NCBI GenBank assembly: GCA_025924355.1 | Contig: JAICEE010000003.1 | Span: forward strand, 1-39,098 | Length of the DNA stretch: 39,098 nucleotides | Direction: 5' to 3' | DNA from: Nitrososphaera sp. | GTDB lineage: Archaea; Thermoproteota; Nitrososphaeria; Nitrososphaerales; Nitrososphaeraceae | Shown here: piece by piece, positions 16,559-25,028 of the stretch | Position numbering within the stretch: position 1 is the first letter of the stretch | Layout of the letters: every line of letters starts with the position of its first letter | Notes under the pieces: model-generated | Databases searched by the model: none | Told to the model about the DNA's origin: nothing | What the model saw: only the letters and a program-made list of their open reading frames with translations | Position numbers and translations under genes: made by a program

Positions 16559-17841
16559 CGGCCTATCGCCCTTCTTGCAATATCTCTCCTGTAATAGTGG
16601 TCGTTTTCTCCCCACCGTATTTTCCTGACAGCGGAGTAGGCATTGTCTATCGCCCTTCTTGCATCCTCTCCAAGCGCAGTTACCGCTAAAACTCTTCCGC
16701 CATTAGTCACAATCCTGCCCTGCAAGTCCCTTGCTGTCCCAGCATGAAAAACCATGACATGTGGCCCAAATTCTGAGTTAAGACCCTCTATGACTTTGCC
16801 CTTTTCGTAACTGCTCGGATATCCCCTTGCGGCCATTATCACACACACGGCGGTCTCATTCTTCCATTCGATCTGCGACATTGACTCGAGTCGCCCGTCC
16901 ACTGCTGCATTGACGTACTCATAAAGGTCAGGCTTCATTCTCATCATTATGGGCTGGCACTCTGGATCGCCCATTCTTACGTTGAATTCAAGCACGTAGG
17001 GTTTTTTTGTAATTTCGTCAATCATCATGCCGGCATAGAGAAAGCCCTTGAATGGAGTGCCGCGCTTTCTTATTGCAATCATAGCTCGCTGCATCACGTC
17101 TTTTACTATCTTTTCATGAAGGTCGCTGTCAATCATTGGTGTAGGAGAATAGGCTCCCATGCCACCAGTGTTGGGACCTTTGTCGTCATCACATATCCGC
17201 TTGTGATCTTGGCTTGGAGCAAGAGGCATTATTGTTTTGCCATCGCACAGAGCAATGAAGGATACCTCTTCGCCAGAAAGCCGCTCTTCAATGACTACTC
17301 TAGTACCCGCAGCGTCAAACTCCTTCTTGATCATCATGCTGTCTATCACTGCAATAGCTTGCTCGGCGCTGTCACATACTACTACACCTTTGCCTGCTGC
17401 AAGGCCATCAGCCTTGATAACTTGCGGTCTGCTCTGCCTGACAACATAGTCCTTGGCCTTTTGTGCATCAGAGAATATTGCAAATTCAGGAGTCCGGATA
17501 CCTGCATCATGCATGAACTCTTTGGCAAAAGCCTTGCTGGTTTCAAGCCTAGCCGGCTCTTTCCTAGGTCCAAGAACGCGCAGACCCTCTTTTTCAAAGG
17601 CATCGATAATTCCAAGCGAGAGAGGCTCTTCAGGACCCACAACGGTCAGCAGGTTGTTCTGGCGCTTTGCGAATGACACCAATTTGTCGATGTCATTGTG
17701 CTTGATATCGATATTTTCAGATGTACCTCCATTGCCTGGAGCAAAATAGATCTTGCTTACGTGTTTGCTCTGTGCAATCTTCCAACCAAGAGCGTGCTCT
17801 CTGGCTCCGAAACCAACGATAAGAATGTTGTCAGACGCCAC
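16555..17841 (-). CDS. purD: Phosphoribosylamine--glycine ligase
   Basis: Makes glycinamide ribonucleotide from phosphoribosylamine, Gly and ATP (purine step 2). The N-terminal motif ILIVGFGAREHALGWK and the ATP-grasp segments VIKADGLAAGKGVVVCDS, GPNTGGMGAYSPTP and LEFNVRMGDPECQPIM are all present. The ORF track starts 26 codons too early at a TTG (17919). The GTG at 17841 is chosen because the family starts here and a TATA-like TTTATTAG (17864-17871) lies about 26 bp before it, fitting a leaderless mRNA. This gives 428 residues, the normal length. It converges on the cyclo-ligase gene with shared stop bases. Confidence 0.95.
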   Translation of the reverse strand: MASDNILIVGFGAREHALGWKIAQSKHVSKIYFAPGNGGTSENIDIKHNDIDKLVSFAKRQNNLLTVVGPEEPLSLGIIDAFEKEGLRVLGPRKEPARLETSKAFAKEFMHDAGIRTPEFAIFSDAQKAKDYVVRQSRPQVIKADGLAAGKGVVVCDSAEQAIAVIDSMMIKKEFDAAGTRVVIEERLSGEEVSFIALCDGKTIMPLAPSQDHKRICDDDKGPNTGGMGAYSPTPMIDSDLHEKIVKDVMQRAMIAIRKRGTPFKGFLYAGMMIDEITKKPYVLEFNVRMGDPECQPIMMRMKPDLYEYVNAAVDGRLESMSQIEWKNETAVCVIMAARGYPSSYEKGKVIEGLNSEFGPHVMVFHAGTARDLQGRIVTNGGRVLAVTALGEDARRAIDNAYSAVRKIRWGENDHYYRRDIARRAIGR

Positions 17842-17863
17842 AATGAAGCCAAAAAACAGTCGG

Positions 17864-17871
17864 CTAATAAA
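17864..17871 (-). promoter_or_regulatory. TATA box of purD
   Basis: TTTATTAG on the minus strand, centred about 26 bp upstream of the GTG start at 17841. The spacing predicts a leaderless transcript and decides the start codon. It lies within 50 bp of the divergent KGG promoter. Confidence 0.5.
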
Positions 17872-17907
17872 CTGTTTGATTATGATTCTCATACTTTTTT
17901 CGTTTCT

Positions 17908-17916
17908 CCTTTTAAG
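17908..17916 (+). promoter_or_regulatory. TATA box of the KGG gene
   Basis: CCTTTTAAG on the plus strand, centred about 26 bp before the ATG at 17938. It supports that ATG rather than the ORF-track start at 17698, which lies inside purD. Confidence 0.5.
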
Positions 17917-17937
17917 CAATATGCGTGTCTACTTTCC

Positions 17938-18456
17938 ATGGGCTCAGAGCAGGCTGCATCTGATAGAGAGCGCGCTCGACGAGGCCTTGCGTCTGCCAAC
18001 GAAGAGACGAGGCAACGAGTAGCACGGAAAGGTGGTATTGCCCCGCACCAGAAGAGGGGCCTGGCCGCGGCAAATTCGGACACGAGACTAAGGGTCGCAA
18101 AGGCAGGTGGAGAAGCACGGGCAAACGATAGAGAAGGTCTCAGCGAGGCAGGAAGGCGGGGCGGCGAAGTCGTTAAGGAGCGCTACGGTGCGGAATTTTA
18201 TCGAGAAATAGGAGAAAAAGGCGGTGGAGCTGTTAAGGAGCGCTACGGTGCGGAATTTTATAGTGAGATTGGCAAGCGGGGCGGTGAGACTGTCAAGCAG
18301 GAGCGCGGAGCAGAGTACTATAGCACTATTGGAAGAAAGGGTGGCGAAGCAAGGACAACAGTAGAAAAGCCTGAAGTTCACCAGAATCAGCAGCCGCCGC
18401 CAACTGATACTACGCAGCCAAGTTCTACCAATACTCAAGTATCAACTACGGCCTAA
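17938..18456 (+). CDS. KGG-repeat stress protein
   Basis: A 172-residue, highly charged protein. From about residue 15 it is built of tandem 20-residue units, each ending in a Gly-Gly motif (KGG, RGG or AGG). Two consecutive units share ERYGAEFY. A 30-bp stretch is repeated exactly 60 bp apart. This is the KGG (GsiB-like, stress-induced, often disordered and hydrophilic) family. A Pro/Gln/Thr-rich tail follows. The ORF-track start at 17698 is a shadow extension over purD. It converges on and overlaps the SWIM gene by 15 bp. A role in desiccation or osmotic stress is inferred from the family. Confidence 0.85.
   Translation: MGSEQAASDRERARRGLASANEETRQRVARKGGIAPHQKRGLAAANSDTRLRVAKAGGEARANDREGLSEAGRRGGEVVKERYGAEFYREIGEKGGGAVKERYGAEFYSEIGKRGGETVKQERGAEYYSTIGRKGGEARTTVEKPEVHQNQQPPPTDTTQPSSTNTQVSTTA
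18172..18261 (+). repeat. Exact 30-bp direct repeat, 60-bp period, inside the KGG gene
   Basis: The sequence beginning GTTAAGGAGCGCTACGGTGC (30 bp) occurs at 18172-18201 and again at 18232-18261 without change. Flanking 20-residue units are more diverged, so this copy pair is a recent duplication or has been homogenised. Confidence 0.85.
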
Positions 18457-18819
18457 GACACTTATGTTATCATCTGCTACTGCCTGCAATAGGTGAATGT
18501 AATCATTGTCATCAAACTCAATAGCTGTGAATTCTCTTTGTTGTATAGTTTTTCTGACGCTCTTTAGATGGTAGCAATCCTGTCCACCTGACAGAGTAGT
18601 AAAATAAAAGTCCTTGCAGGAGCAAAAGCCAAGTTCGGGATCTGTCCAGTATTCATTGTCTCTACCTATGACAACCCATAACTTTTTGCCACTTGGCAGA
18701 AACAACATCTGCTTGACACTACCTGACCTCACTGTATAGTCCACTCTCGACTGCACGACTAACTTATTTGTCTGATCGGCGGTATAAAAAGTGTGAAGAT
18801 ACGGCCTATTCATCCTCAT
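18442..18819 (-). CDS. SWIM-type zinc-binding protein
   Basis: A 125-residue protein with a SWIM-like zinc motif, CSCKDFYFTTLSGGQDCYHLKSV (CxC, then CxH), at about residues 66-88. N-terminal strands resemble stand-alone archaeal SWIM proteins (VVQSRVDYTVRSGSVKQ). SWIM proteins are predicted to bind DNA or protein; some archaeal forms accompany Rad55-type recombination factors. The ATG at 18819 places its 5' end inside the start of the divergent phosphoesterase gene (27-bp overlap). The 3' end overlaps the KGG gene by 15 bp. Function unknown beyond zinc binding. Confidence 0.75.
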   Translation of the reverse strand: MRMNRPYLHTFYTADQTNKLVVQSRVDYTVRSGSVKQMLFLPSGKKLWVVIGRDNEYWTDPELGFCSCKDFYFTTLSGGQDCYHLKSVRKTIQQREFTAIEFDDNDYIHLLQAVADDNISVLGRS

Positions 18820-19542
18820 CCTGCTATATTGCTAGAAGATGAAGGTAGAAAATACATTACAATATCCGATTTACACATCGGGCTTGAAGCAGATCTGTTA
18901 GCAAAGGGAATAACCGTCAGCCCAAGCCTTGTCTCTGACATGGTTGCTGAACTATTAGATCTTGTCCAGTCAGAGCATGCAGATAGCATCGTATTGCTAG
19001 GCGACATCAAGCACACGGTTGGCTCAATAAGCAGACAAGAGTGGGATACTGTGCCACTATTCTTGAATCAGCTGTCAGCCAAGACGGATGTCTACCTTGT
19101 GCCGGGCAATCACGATGGCAATATTGGACAACTGGTTCCAATGAATGTAAACATGATAACCAGCAAGGGCATGACGCTTGACGATACGCTTTTGGTGCAC
19201 GGCCACAGTATGCCTTCTGATGTTAGAGGACATGTCAAGCGAATAGTGATGGGGCATGTACATCCTGTATTTTTGAAAAAAGGGAGTGTGATAAATGGCG
19301 AGCGGGTATGGCTATATATTCAGGCAAGAAAGGAAGATATTTTTGCGGAGAAGGGAATACTTGACATCATAGTAGTACCAACCTTTAATCCATATCTTTA
19401 TGCTACTGGCGAAAAGCTATATCATAAGTCCCTTTCACCCATACTCGCAAGAGTAATGCAGCATGGCGTGAAGAAGTGCATCGTTGTTACGCTTGACGGC
19501 TCTATTGTAGGCGATGCAGCACTCCTTCCACGCATTTTATAA
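18793..19542 (+). CDS. SbcD/Mre11-related archaeal metallophosphoesterase
   Basis: A calcineurin-like phosphoesterase of 249 residues with every motif of the metal centre: ISDLHIG (Asp26, His28), LLGDIKH, PGNHDG, VHGHS and GHVHP. The short length and the lack of capping domains place it in the archaeal SbcD-related group rather than true Mre11. The substrate is unknown. The start is GTG at 18793, the only start that keeps the first motif. A CTTATTTG box (18763-18770) about 26 bp upstream supports a leaderless transcript. The 5' end overlaps the divergent SWIM gene. Confidence 0.9.
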   Translation: MKIRPIHPHPAILLEDEGRKYITISDLHIGLEADLLAKGITVSPSLVSDMVAELLDLVQSEHADSIVLLGDIKHTVGSISRQEWDTVPLFLNQLSAKTDVYLVPGNHDGNIGQLVPMNVNMITSKGMTLDDTLLVHGHSMPSDVRGHVKRIVMGHVHPVFLKKGSVINGERVWLYIQARKEDIFAEKGILDIIVVPTFNPYLYATGEKLYHKSLSPILARVMQHGVKKCIVVTLDGSIVGDAALLPRIL

Positions 19543-19632
19543 AATGAATCTCCCTCTTATGTCGCACAGTGGTATCCTCGATGAAAGAAACCGAACCCAT
19601 GGCATAAATGGTTCTGTTAACCAGAGTCAACC

Positions 19633-19668
19633 ATAGGTATATACCTATAAGGCCATAATCGAATTTTT
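19633..19668 (+). terminator. 16-bp palindrome plus T run between two converging genes
   Basis: ATAGGTATATACCTAT (19633-19648) is a perfect palindrome about 90 bp after the phosphoesterase stop and 35 bp beyond the carB stop. A T run (TTTTTT, about 19663-19668) follows on the plus strand. It suits termination of the phosphoesterase transcript; a protein-binding site is also possible. Confidence 0.45.
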
Positions 19669-19682
19669 TCTAGCACTTGTAG

Positions 19683-22600
19683 TTACTCGAGCTCGATGTA
19701 ACTTTTAAGCGGCATTATGGTAGGGGTGTTATCACGCAGCCACTGGAGGGTCTTGATGAATGAACTCGCTGCTTCAAATGTCGTTAAGACAGGTATGCCC
19801 ATTTCAACTGCTTTTCTTCTTATCTGGTACTCGTCATAGAGCATGCCCACATACTTTTCAATCGTAGACGTGGCTGGAATGTTTATGATAAAGTTGATCT
19901 TGCGTTCGTACAATAAGTCGGCGATATTGGGCTTGCGATCCGGCTCACTTATCTTGTAGACTAGTTGTATGTCATTAAAGTTATTGTTCTTTATGAATTC
20001 TGCTGTGTGCTCGGTAGCCATAATTCGGTAGTTCATGGACGTAATGAGCGATATTATAGGCAGCAATTTCTCTTTGTTCTTTTGTCCACCCACAGTTATT
20101 AGTGCCGATCCTGACAGTGGTAGAGAATAACCGGCCGCCATGTATGCTTTGGACAATGCATCATAGAAACTATTGCCAAAGCATGCAACTTCGCCAGTTG
20201 ACTGCATCTCTACTCCAAGCACCACATCTGAACCTTCAAGCTGCATAAACGAGAACTGAGGCACTTTAATCCCAAAGCCCGTAGTTTTGAGCCACAGGTC
20301 CTTAACAGTAGGCGGAAGCGACTTGCCAATCATTGCTTTTGCAGCAAGGTTGATAATATTATAGCCTACGAACTTGGACACAAAAGGCATAGAGCGCGAT
20401 GCCCTAACATTTGCCTCTATCACCAGTACTTCTTCGTCCTTGACCAGATATTGGATGTTAAAGGGGCCTTTGACATTGAGAGCCTTGCCTATCCTGACGC
20501 TGTAGTCTGTGATAGTATCGATTGTATTCCTATCGAGCCGCCAAGGAGGTATACTCATTATCGCGTCTCCAGAGTGGACACCCGCATTGTCTATGTGTTC
20601 AATAATGGCGCCGATGATAACTTCGTTGCTGTCTGATACTGCATCTACTTCGACCTCTGCAGCGTCTTGGAGGAACTTGCTAATGACAACCGGATGATCT
20701 GGGCTGATGTTTGTTGCGTCAGTCAGAAAGCCCTCTAGCTGCTGCTCGCCCCATACTACCTTCATTGCTGCACCGGAAAGTACATAGGATGGTCTGACAA
20801 GCACAGGGTAGCCGACAGTGTCTGCAAATTCCTTAGCTTCTTCGAGTGAGGTGAATTTTCTCCATGCTGGCTGCTTTATCTTAAGTAAATCGAGCAACTG
20901 TCCGAACTTGGCCCTGTCTTCCGCCCTGTCAACATTTTCGCTGCTAGTACCTACAATATTGATGCCGCATTTTGCCAACTTGGGTGTTAGGTTGTTCGCC
21001 GTCTGACCACCGACGCATGTGACCACTCCAGTTGGCCTTTCCTTCTCACAGATGTCCAGCACACGTTCTAGTGTCAACTCTTCAAAGTAGAGCCTGTCGC
21101 AGATATCATAGTCCGTTGAGACTGTTTCCGGGTTGCAATTGATGACTGAAATTTCCTTAATCCCATTTTCCTTGAGTCCCCACACTGCATTGACAGTTCC
21201 CCAGTCAAATTCGACACTGCTTCCGATTCTGTAGGGGCCAGCGCCAAGCACTGTAATCCTACTTTTACTGCTGTCCTTCACTTTGACGTCGTCAGTCTCG
21301 CCACCGTACGATAAATAGAGATAGTTGGTCTTGGCTGGCCATTCTGCTGCCAGCGTGTCTATTTGCTTTGCGACAGGCCTGATGTTAAATTTCTGTCGCA
21401 GGTTACGAACCTGCATCTCCTCAAGATGGAGGCAGCGCGCCAGCTGCTTGTCCGAAAATCCCATCTTTTTCGCCTTCCTTATGAGCTGCTCGTCAAAGCT
21501 GTTGGATTTACGCAGGATATTATCTTCCATATCGATTATATTCTTTATTTTGAGCAAAAACCATGGATCTATTCCTGACAATTGATTGATGCGTGAGATG
21601 GTCAATCCAGCCTTTATGGACTCAACCACTGCAAATATTATCTCGTCAGTTGGATGTATAAGCGCCTGCTCGATCCTTTCAATATCTTCTGCTGTAGACT
21701 GAGACGACAAATTTGCATTTGCGACAAGGCCATCTTTGCCGATGTCGCACATCCTAATCGCCTTTTGCACCACTTCTTCAAAGGTTCTGCCAATGGCCAT
21801 GACTTCACCAACCGACTTCATTGTGCTGCCAAGCTTGCGCTTAACAAGCTCAAACTTTGAGAAGTCCCATCTCGGCATTTTGAGCACAACATAATCAAGT
21901 GATGGCTCAAAGCATGCAGTCGTGGCTTTTGTGATCTTATTAATGAGTTCAGGCAATGAATATCCTAGGGCAATCTTGGCTGCCATGTATGCAAGAGGGT
22001 AGCCGGTTGCCTTGCTTGCAAGAGCCGACGAGCGAGAGAGCCTTGCATTTATTTCGATAGCGGCAAACTGTTCTGATGTTGGATTAAGGCAAAACTGGAT
22101 GTTGCACTCGCCAACAATATTGCAGTAGCTAGTCGCCCTAATAGCAGCTGAGCGCAGCATATGATATTCATAGTTGTTGAGCGTCTGGGATGGCGCGATG
22201 ACTATGTTATCCCCAGTATGGACACGCATTGCAAGAACATTTTCCATATTGCATACAATCACACTGTTCCCATTGTAATCGCGCATAACCTCGTACTCAA
22301 TCTGCTTCCAGTGCCCTACATAGCGCTCTATCAAAACTTGATGAACCATGCTGAGATTAAGACCTCTCTGTACAATTTCCTGCAATTCGTACTCATTGTG
22401 TGCTACGCCGCCACCCCTGCCGCCCAACGTGTACGCTACTCTAATGATGACCGGGTAGCCAATGTCTTTGGCTGCCCTAAAGGCTTCCTGCAATGAATTA
22501 ACTGCAAAACTCTGTAACACTGGCACTTCACTCTTTATCATGGCTTCCTTGAACCGCTGTCTGTCTTCAGTGGTGTTGATTCCTCTGATAGGAGTGCCAA

Positions 22601-22962
22601 GAACCGTTATGCCATATTTTTGGAGGATGCCCTGCTCGTGCAGTGAGACACCACAGTTGAGAGCTGTCTGACCGCCAAAGCCCAACATTATTGAATCAGG
22701 CCGCTCTACCTCGATAACTCTCTCCACGTAGTTCGTATTTATTGGAAGAGGGTACACTTTGTCTGCAAAGCGCGTGTCAGTCTGGATAGTCGCAATGTTA
22801 GGATTTATTAGGATGCTCTTTATTTCCTCCTCGGCAAGTGCCTTGAGGCATTGAGAACCGGAGTAGTCAAATTTGCGGCCAGTTATTATTGCTGGCTTTC
22901 GCCTGCCTCTCCAATCTTGATTGCCCCGCTTCCGAGGACAAGAACTTTCTTTATTGTTTCAT
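19683..22962 (-). CDS. carB: Carbamoyl-phosphate synthase large subunit, 5' end disrupted
   Basis: Makes carbamoyl phosphate for pyrimidines and arginine. From FDYSGSQCLKALAEEE (22871) to the end the frame is intact (1,062 codons plus stop) with two ATP-grasp halves, FGGQTALNCG, a second-half start ITVLGAGPYRIGSSVEFDWG, and a C-terminal MGS-like domain. The first 25 residues (IKKVLVLGSGAIKIGEAGE) are in a different frame, ending in two TAA. That frame has no normal start codon: the ATG at 22962, overlapping the carA stop, is one base out of phase. Compared with the family, GEAGE-FDYS should be contiguous; 26 extra bp lie between. These are two frame lesions in an essential gene. The ORF track reports only 19683-22757. 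Confidence 0.85.
22872..22897 (-). other. 26-bp extra segment within the first carB motif
   Basis: On the minus strand this segment separates the GAA (Glu) and TTT (Phe) codons that are adjacent in CarB proteins. It contains GCCAG-CAATAATAA-CTGGC, a five-base-pair stem with a nine-base loop holding tandem TAA. It shifts the frame and stops the upstream peptide. Its exact edges are ambiguous by a few bases. Confidence 0.55.
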
Positions 22963-24242
22963 TTCTCGGCGATCTTTCTCCCTCCTATTTTTTTTTTATT
23001 TATTACAAATTTTTTCAAAGGCTTTGGAGTTTTTTTCACAGACTGCAGCTCTGCAGCTTCTGCTGGATCTGCTTTGTCCCTCATACCGTTGGCAATAATT
23101 TCTCTAAATCTGTCAAACACAAACATACAATCGTAGGGGCCCGGCGATGCTTCGGGATGAAACTGGACAGCAATTATTGGTTTGCTCTTGTGCTCAAACC
23201 CTTCAACTGTATTGTCGTCAGCATTTGAGAACCAAACCTTAAAGCCCGTCTTGCCAAGGCTCTTTGGGTCAATCCCGTAGCCATGGTTCTGGCTAGTCAC
23301 ATACACCTGGTTGTCGCGCAAATTCAAGCATGGCTTATTCTGACCTCTGTGGCCGAATCTTAACTTGTAAGTGTTGGCGCCGCCTGCAAGCGCAAGGATT
23401 TGGTTGCCAAGACAGATGCCGAGAGTCGGAGTAGACATATTGATCAACTTTGAAGCAGTCTTTATCGTACTAGTGCAGACCTTGGGGTCGCCCGGTCCAT
23501 TGCTTATCACCACCCCCTTTGGGTTATATGACATCGTCTGCTCATACGTTGCATGCCAGGGTAGCCGGACAACCCTATAGCCCGTGCGCATGATATTGCG
23601 TATAATGCTATATTTCACACCGGTGTCAAGTACTACTACGCAGTCCTTGCCCTTGTCACCATATTCTTGAGCCCCCTTTGTCGAAACCTCTGGCATAAAG
23701 TTCAATCCCTCATACTTGGCACTTGCAAGCATCTTCTTCAAGAGGGATTCATTAATGGCATTTTCAGACACAACAATTGCACCCATCATGACTCCATGCT
23801 CCCTTAACTTTTTCGTCAGCTCTCTTGTGTCGATATTATAGATCCCTGGTACCTTTTCCTCGTAAAGCCATTGATCGAGTGTCTTTATGCAGCTCCAGTG
23901 GCTTGCAACGTCAGATAGATCATGAATAAGCAATCCTTTAATCTGAATCCTATCTGACTCAAAGAACTTGGGCAGACCATACTCGTCCTTTATGTCATAG
24001 CTTGGGACCCCATAGTTACCCACAAGCGGATAGGTAAGGCACAATATCTGACCCCTGTAAGAAGGGTCCGTCAGAGTTTCTGTATAGCCGACCATGCCAG
24101 TGTTGAACACTACTTCGCCAGCAATTCCTGATGGATAACCAAAGCCAATGCCATCAAAAACAGTACCGTCTTCTAGCATCAGCTTGGCAGCATATCCTGT
24201 GTATGTCTGTTTAAGTGTAGGAATTTTTTGAACCCTTACCAA
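22959..24242 (-). CDS. carA: Carbamoyl-phosphate synthase small (glutaminase) subunit
   Basis: Hydrolyses Gln to supply ammonia to CarB. The 427-residue protein begins with the CarA-specific N-terminal domain (LEDGTVFDGIGFG; GMVGYTETLTDPSYRGQ). The class I amidotransferase domain has nucleophile Cys277 (LGICLGNQ) and His362/Glu364 (QFHPEASPG). The start is TTG at 24242 with a CTTAAATTT box about 25 bp upstream; ATG codon 22 is too late. The extra C-terminal tail (KKFVINKKKIGGRK) includes a ten-base A run and then overlaps the carB start by ATGA. Confidence 0.95.
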   Translation of the reverse strand: MVRVQKIPTLKQTYTGYAAKLMLEDGTVFDGIGFGYPSGIAGEVVFNTGMVGYTETLTDPSYRGQILCLTYPLVGNYGVPSYDIKDEYGLPKFFESDRIQIKGLLIHDLSDVASHWSCIKTLDQWLYEEKVPGIYNIDTRELTKKLREHGVMMGAIVVSENAINESLLKKMLASAKYEGLNFMPEVSTKGAQEYGDKGKDCVVVLDTGVKYSIIRNIMRTGYRVVRLPWHATYEQTMSYNPKGVVISNGPGDPKVCTSTIKTASKLINMSTPTLGICLGNQILALAGGANTYKLRFGHRGQNKPCLNLRDNQVYVTSQNHGYGIDPKSLGKTGFKVWFSNADDNTVEGFEHKSKPIIAVQFHPEASPGPYDCMFVFDRFREIIANGMRDKADPAEAAELQSVKKTPKPLKKFVINKKKIGGRKIAEK

Positions 24243-24327
24243 CTGTCAAGATTAGCAAATTTAAGTTTTGCTTTACACAGGATAGAGTAATATTGTCGAG
24301 AATCTCATGGTAATATATCGTTGCACA

Positions 24328-24714
24328 ATGGCCGACCAACAACAACAACAGCGCTGTGCCATTTGTGGCTCGCGGTTTGCTGAGAGAAAATGCTACTTTT
24401 GCGAAAGCAAAGTATGTACATCCTGCATTGTCCCAGCAGATGTGTCCGGCTATACTACTAAATGCATCAGCTGCGACAGAAAAAAGATAGATAGGCTTGG
24501 GTTCACGACTCTCTTGAAGAGAAATTATTACCTCATAGGAATCATTGTGGCTTTCTGGCTCTTCACTGTATTCCCTTTACCGTTTATGCAGCTCGCCGGC
24601 ATAGATGTCGATCCTAGTGCATTCCAGCCTGTCCTGATAGCGACGGCGGTCATGACCATTCCTTTTATATTCATGTTTCTCGCGTGGCAAAAAAGGGCAC
24701 CTAGAGGCTCTTAA
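24328..24714 (+). CDS. Zinc-ribbon protein with two membrane helices
   Basis: A 128-residue protein from the ATG at 24328 (MADQQQQQRCAICG); the ORF-track ATG at 24307 is less likely. The first 55 residues hold Cys pairs in a B-box/FYVE-like order (CAIC, CYFC, CTSC, CISC) that could bind two zinc ions. Two hydrophobic helices follow (LIGIIVAFWLFTVFPLPF and ATAVMTIPFIFMFLAW) with a short basic tail. It would place a zinc domain on a membrane. Divergent from carA, it shares that promoter region. Function unknown. Confidence 0.65.
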   Translation: MADQQQQQRCAICGSRFAERKCYFCESKVCTSCIVPADVSGYTTKCISCDRKKIDRLGFTTLLKRNYYLIGIIVAFWLFTVFPLPFMQLAGIDVDPSAFQPVLIATAVMTIPFIFMFLAWQKRAPRGS

Positions 24715-25028
24715 TAGCGCTGTATTAAAAACATGAAAGATAAAAACCTCTATTGAGAATATTTCTTCTACACGTCAGGAAAGCCGACTCGCTTGAAGGT
24801 CGTCTTAGATTAAAGAAGAAGAAGATGGAGTCACCAGGAGGTGTATATATAATTGCCAGTTCTGAGCACTGAAATTTTATCTGTAATACCTAGCGGTCAG
24901 GCGCCCCGTACTGGAGTCATTGTTAGATAAAAGTTTTGACTCGATATTCACACTATTGTTGCTTCAACTACGGAGTTGTCTGCTGCAGGCATCCGGGTCT
25001 TGACAATCAGATTAAAGCAAGAGGTTAG
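24715..25028. other. 314-bp spacer between the zinc-ribbon gene and leuB
   Basis: Tail-to-tail spacer with purine-rich and AT-rich stretches. A 26-codon open stretch continues the leuB frame after its TAG stop (VKTRMPAADNSVVEA) but is too short to support. I see no RNA gene, and no clear terminator hairpin. Confidence 0.4.

Noticed and set aside
18793-19542. Calling the phosphoesterase Mre11 to complete a nurA-herA-mre11-rad50 set
   Set aside because: It is only 249 residues, lacks Mre11 capping regions and is not near rad50. The SbcD-related group fits better.
22872-22897. The 26-bp carB segment as an archaeal intron
   Set aside because: It is far shorter than known archaeal introns and shows no convincing bulge-helix-bulge at its edges. 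The missing start codon also needs a second explanation.
24950-25028. Open stretch continuing the leuB frame after its stop (VKTRMPAADNSVVEATIV)
   Set aside because: Only 26 codons; LeuB already ends at its normal C-terminus. Chance is likely.
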